Assembly: GCA_029050995.1 (NCBI GenBank) | Contig: JAIDLO010000191.1 | Span: 1-23,784 of the forward strand | Direction: 5' to 3' | From: Eubacterium sp. | Lineage (GTDB): Bacteria; Bacillota; Clostridia; Oscillospirales; Acutalibacteraceae | Length of the DNA stretch: 23,784 bases | Shown: positions 21,469 to 23,784 of the stretch, piece by piece | Numbering within the stretch: the first letter of the stretch is position 1 | How the letters are laid out: every line of letters starts with the position of its first letter | The notes under the pieces: generated by a model | Database searches by the model: none | The model's input: the letters and a program-made list of their open reading frames with translations, nothing else | What the model was told of the DNA's origin: nothing | Made by a program: the position numbers and the translations under genes

Positions 21469-22184
21469 TACTGATTTCCTCCTTCCTTACGATTATCCCT
21501 ACGGCGATTGTTGTTTGTTCTTCTTCTTGGAGCCTTATTTCTTGACTCACGAAGAACTTCGCCCTGATAAATCCAAACCTTAACACCGATACGGCCATAA
21601 GTTGTAGCAGCTTCTGCTGTGCCGTAGTCGATATCAGCACGGATTGTCTGAAGTGGGATAGTACCTTCTTTATATGTTTCAGAACGAGCAATTTCTGCTC
21701 CGCCGATACGGCCTGAAACCTGAATCTTAATACCACGAGCACCAAGTCTCATTGTATTACGGATAGCCTGCTTAACAGCACGGCGGAATGCTACACGCTT
21801 TTCAAGCTGCGTTGCAACACTCTGTGCAACAAGAATTGCATTAAGATCCGGCTGCTTGATTTCGATAATATTAATGAATACCTCATCAACGCTTTTGCCT
21901 AATTTCTTAGCACAGATAGCTTTAAGCTTTTCGATTTCAGCACCCTGCTTACCGATAACCATACCCGGCTTTGCGCAATGGATGTTGATTCTTACACGCT
22001 TAGCATCTCTTTCAATTTCTACTTTTGGAACACCTGCGCTCTTAAGAGTGTCAAGGAGATACTCACGAAGATTATGATCATCAATAAGAGTATTTGCAAA
22101 GTCACCCTTTTTTGCATACCAGCGGGAGTCCCAGTTTTTGATAACACCGATTCTTAAACCGGTTGGATTACATTTCTGTCCCAT
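21468..22184 (-). CDS. rpsC: 30S ribosomal protein S3
   Basis: A 238-aa protein at the mRNA entry tunnel with helicase-like activity alongside S4 and S5. MGQKCNPTGLRIGVIKNWDS opens it. The KH domain carries GMVIGKQGAEIEKL. The C-terminal domain has GRIGGAEIARSE. A basic Arg/Asn tail (APRRRTNNNRRRDNRKEGG) extends it beyond the minimal 210-220 aa. Its stop overlaps the rplP start by one base. Confidence 0.98.
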   Translation of the reverse strand: MGQKCNPTGLRIGVIKNWDSRWYAKKGDFANTLIDDHNLREYLLDTLKSAGVPKVEIERDAKRVRINIHCAKPGMVIGKQGAEIEKLKAICAKKLGKSVDEVFINIIEIKQPDLNAILVAQSVATQLEKRVAFRRAVKQAIRNTMRLGARGIKIQVSGRIGGAEIARSETYKEGTIPLQTIRADIDYGTAEAATTYGRIGVKVWIYQGEVLRESRNKAPRRRTNNNRRRDNRKEGGNQ

Positions 22185-22201
22185 CTAACTTTTCCTCCTG
22201 C

Positions 22202-22540
22202 TTAGTCTTCCATTTCCTTAACGGTAATGGTAATGTGTGATGTTCTTTTATTAATTCTGTAAGCTCTGCCCTGCGCTCTTGGCTGAATTCTCTTAAGAGT
22301 TGGGCCTGCAGTTACATTGCAGAAACTTACATATAATCTTGATACGTCCATATTATTGTTATTCTCAGCGTTAGCCATAGCTGATTTAAGAACTTTCATA
22401 AGAGGCTCTGTTGCAGCTTTTGGTGTGTACTGAAGAATAGCCATTGCCTTATCACAAGGCTGATTTCTGATTAAATCAAGCACAATCTGCACCTTGCGTG
22501 GAGATATACGAACGTATGTTGCTTTAGCTGTTGCTTCCAT
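22202..22540 (-). CDS. rplV: 50S ribosomal protein L22
   Basis: A 112-aa protein whose beta-hairpin lines the exit tunnel, where mutations give macrolide resistance. ATYVRISPRKVQIVLDLIRN and the C-terminal GPTLKRIQPRAQGRAYRINKRTSHITI are diagnostic. It lies between rpsS and rpsC. Confidence 0.98.
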   Translation of the reverse strand: MEATAKATYVRISPRKVQIVLDLIRNQPCDKAMAILQYTPKAATEPLMKVLKSAMANAENNNNMDVSRLYVSFCNVTAGPTLKRIQPRAQGRAYRINKRTSHITITVKEMED

Positions 22541-22559
22541 AGTTTAAATCTCCTTTCGC

Positions 22560-22832
22560 TTATCTTGATGTTTTTGCGCCTGCATGGCCGCGGAATGTTC
22601 TTGTTGGAGCAAACTCACCGAGCTTATGACCAACCATATCCTCTGTTACATATACAGGAACATGCTTTCTTCCGTCGTGAACAGCAAATGTGTGTCCTAC
22701 GAATTCAGGGAAGATTGTTGAACTTCTTGACCAGGTTTTGATAACCTGCTTGTCGCCCTTTTCGTTAAGAGCCTCAACCTTTTTGAAAAGACTAGCTTCT
22801 ACATAAGGTCCTTTTTTAGTACTTCTACTCAT
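22560..22832 (-). CDS. rpsS: 30S ribosomal protein S19
   Basis: A 90-aa head protein that forms a complex with S13 and contacts A-site tRNA. MSRSTKKGPYVEASLFKK, FVGHTFAVHDGRKHVPVYVTEDMVGHKLGEFAPTR-type sequence and the end FRGHAGAKTSR identify it. It follows rplB by 19 nt. Confidence 0.98.
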   Translation of the reverse strand: MSRSTKKGPYVEASLFKKVEALNEKGDKQVIKTWSRSSTIFPEFVGHTFAVHDGRKHVPVYVTEDMVGHKLGEFAPTRTFRGHAGAKTSR

Positions 22833-22851
22833 TTAATCTTCTCCTTTCTTC

Positions 22852-23685
22852 TTATTTGCCGTTGCGGCGTCTTACGATCATCTTGTTAGACGCTTTTTTC
22901 TTATTGCGTGTCTTGTAGCCAAGAGCAGGTTTACCCCAAGGAGTAACAGGTCCCGGTCTACCGATTGGTGATTTACCTTCACCACCACCGTGTGGATGGT
23001 CATTCGGGTTCATAACAGAACCACGAACTGTTGGACGCCAGCCCATATTACGCTTACGGCCAGCCTTACCGATTTTAACATTTGCATGGTCAGTGTTACC
23101 AACAACACCAACTGTTGCCATACAATCACAAGGAACATTGCGAAGCTCGCCGGACGGAAGTCTGAGGAGCGCATATGGACCTTCAAGAGCCATAAGCTGA
23201 GCGCTGTTACCTGCTGAACGAGCAAGCTGAGCACCTCTGCCCGGATAAAGCTCTACATTGTGAACGATTGTACCAACAGGAATGTTCTTAAGAGGAAGAG
23301 CATTACCTGCAACAATATCTGCATGAGGGCCTGCAACAACTGTTGCGCCAACCTTAAGACCTTCAGGAGCAATGATGTAGCTCTTTACACCGTCTTCATA
23401 CTGAATAAGAGCAATATGAGCTGAACGGTTTGGATCGTATTCGATTGTTTTAACCTCTGCAGGAATATCGAATTTCTGTCTTTTGAAATCAATAACACGA
23501 TATTTTCTTCTGTTTCCGCCACCGCGATGACGAACAGTGATTCTTCCGTAAGAGTTACGGCCTGATTTTTTGCTGATTGGTTCAAGCAAAGATCTTTCAG
23601 GAGCAACTTTTGAGAGGGAAGAATAATCTGTAACCGACATATTTCTTCTTGAAGGAGTAGTCGGCTTATAATTCTTTATTGCCAT
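22852..23685 (-). CDS. rplB: 50S ribosomal protein L2
   Basis: A 277-aa protein needed for subunit joining and peptidyl transfer. IKNYKPTTPSRRNMSVTDYSS starts it. The HPHGGGEG block at 230-237 contains the conserved histidine (H229 in E. coli), and the C-terminal GRPGPVTPWGKPALGYKTRNKK is typical. An ATG 14 codons upstream lies in the structured leader and has no site. GGAG before the ATG at 23685 and the family length (about 274-277) support the shorter form. It is the first gene of the cluster seen here; rplW would normally come just before it. Confidence 0.97.
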   Translation of the reverse strand: MAIKNYKPTTPSRRNMSVTDYSSLSKVAPERSLLEPISKKSGRNSYGRITVRHRGGGNRRKYRVIDFKRQKFDIPAEVKTIEYDPNRSAHIALIQYEDGVKSYIIAPEGLKVGATVVAGPHADIVAGNALPLKNIPVGTIVHNVELYPGRGAQLARSAGNSAQLMALEGPYALLRLPSGELRNVPCDCMATVGVVGNTDHANVKIGKAGRKRNMGWRPTVRGSVMNPNDHPHGGGEGKSPIGRPGPVTPWGKPALGYKTRNKKKASNKMIVRRRNGK

Positions 23686-23784
23686 AATTATTTCTCCTTT
23701 CCGGATAACTTTGCGATGAGATGGCACTCATCATACCTCATCATCCGAAATATTCTCATTTTCGCTATACTATTATATATAAGG
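23686..23784 (-). promoter_or_regulatory. Structured leader-like region upstream of rplB
   Basis: This 99-nt edge region has no recognisable end of rplW (L23). On the - strand it holds a TATAAT (23772-23777) whose -35 would fall outside the window. A hairpin GATGAG/CTCATC (23715-23720 with 23727-23732) has a tandem copy of CTCATCAT beginning at 23737. A longer imperfect pairing between TTCGGAT and ATCCGGAA reaches the edge of the ribosome site. One frame stays open to the window edge and stops inside the ribosome site, but it does not look like L23. Confidence 0.35.

Noticed and set aside
23688..23783. Open frame from the right edge ending within the rplB ribosome site, possibly the end of an upstream gene
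   Set aside because: The roughly 31 residues (ending HLIAKLSGKEK) do not resemble the C-terminus of L23, and random frames of this length are common.
1..23784. CRISPR arrays, insertion sequences, tRNA or rRNA genes, phage or defence systems
   Set aside because: I saw no regularly spaced repeats, transposase or integrase motifs, cloverleaf or rRNA sequence; nearly all DNA is accounted for by housekeeping genes.

Overview
The window looks like a chromosomal segment of a low-GC, Gram-positive anaerobe, most likely a gut Clostridia of the Oscillospirales/Ruminococcaceae type. This is inferred from the Firmicutes order of the ribosomal cluster (secY-adk-map-infA-rpmJ-rpsM-rpsK-rpsD-rpoA-rplQ), the AT-rich intergenic DNA with strong GGAGG ribosome sites, a purine operon that uses a PurO-type IMP cyclohydrolase, and MacA/MacB-like export genes. 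The species cannot be named from the sequence.

Layout, left to right. (1) 1-251, + strand: the C-terminal end of an iron-type alcohol dehydrogenase, closed by a terminator that also serves the convergent gene. (2) 295-1395, - strand: a single APH/NahK-like small-molecule kinase with its own promoter. (3) 1492-4275, - strand: a two-gene export operon (membrane-fusion adaptor, then FtsX/MacB-type permease) with a clear sigma-A promoter and a terminator, but no ATPase gene. (4) 4406-8636, - strand: a compact purine operon purE-purM-purN-purO-like-purD, with a promoter before purE and a strong hairpin between the purO-like gene and purD. (5) 8759-10295, + strand: an ECF sigma factor and a one-pass membrane protein that is probably its anti-sigma factor. 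They are preceded by an ECF-type promoter (TGTAAC-N17-CGTT) and a 15-bp palindrome. (6) 10306-10431: two terminators with a GC-rich palindromic repeat-like element between them. (7) 10455-23685, - strand: 27 consecutive genes of the S10-spc-alpha ribosomal supercluster. Read in the direction of transcription they are rplB rpsS rplV rpsC rplP rpmC rpsQ rplN rplX rplE rpsN(Z) rpsH rplF rplR rpsE rpmD rplO secY adk map infA rpmJ rpsM rpsK rpsD rpoA rplQ. (8) 23686-23784: an unusual leader-like stretch upstream of rplB.

The purine genes supply five steps of de novo IMP synthesis. The ribosomal cluster co-expresses ribosomal proteins with the protein translocon, adenylate kinase, methionine aminopeptidase, IF-1 and RNA polymerase alpha. 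The sigma/membrane-protein pair is the most regulation-rich part of the window.

Several annotated starts should be moved inward on ribosome-site and family-length grounds: rplN (GTG start), rpsE, rplB, infA and the putative anti-sigma gene. Two ribosomal protein genes are very short (rpmJ, 37 aa, and rpmD, 59 aa) but are clearly present. No gene-free stretch exceeds 300 bases. I found no mobile element, CRISPR array, tRNA or rRNA. I do not see a demonstrably new system; the best leads are the ECF locus with its palindrome, the ATPase-less exporter pair, and the structured leaders before purD, rplN and rplB.
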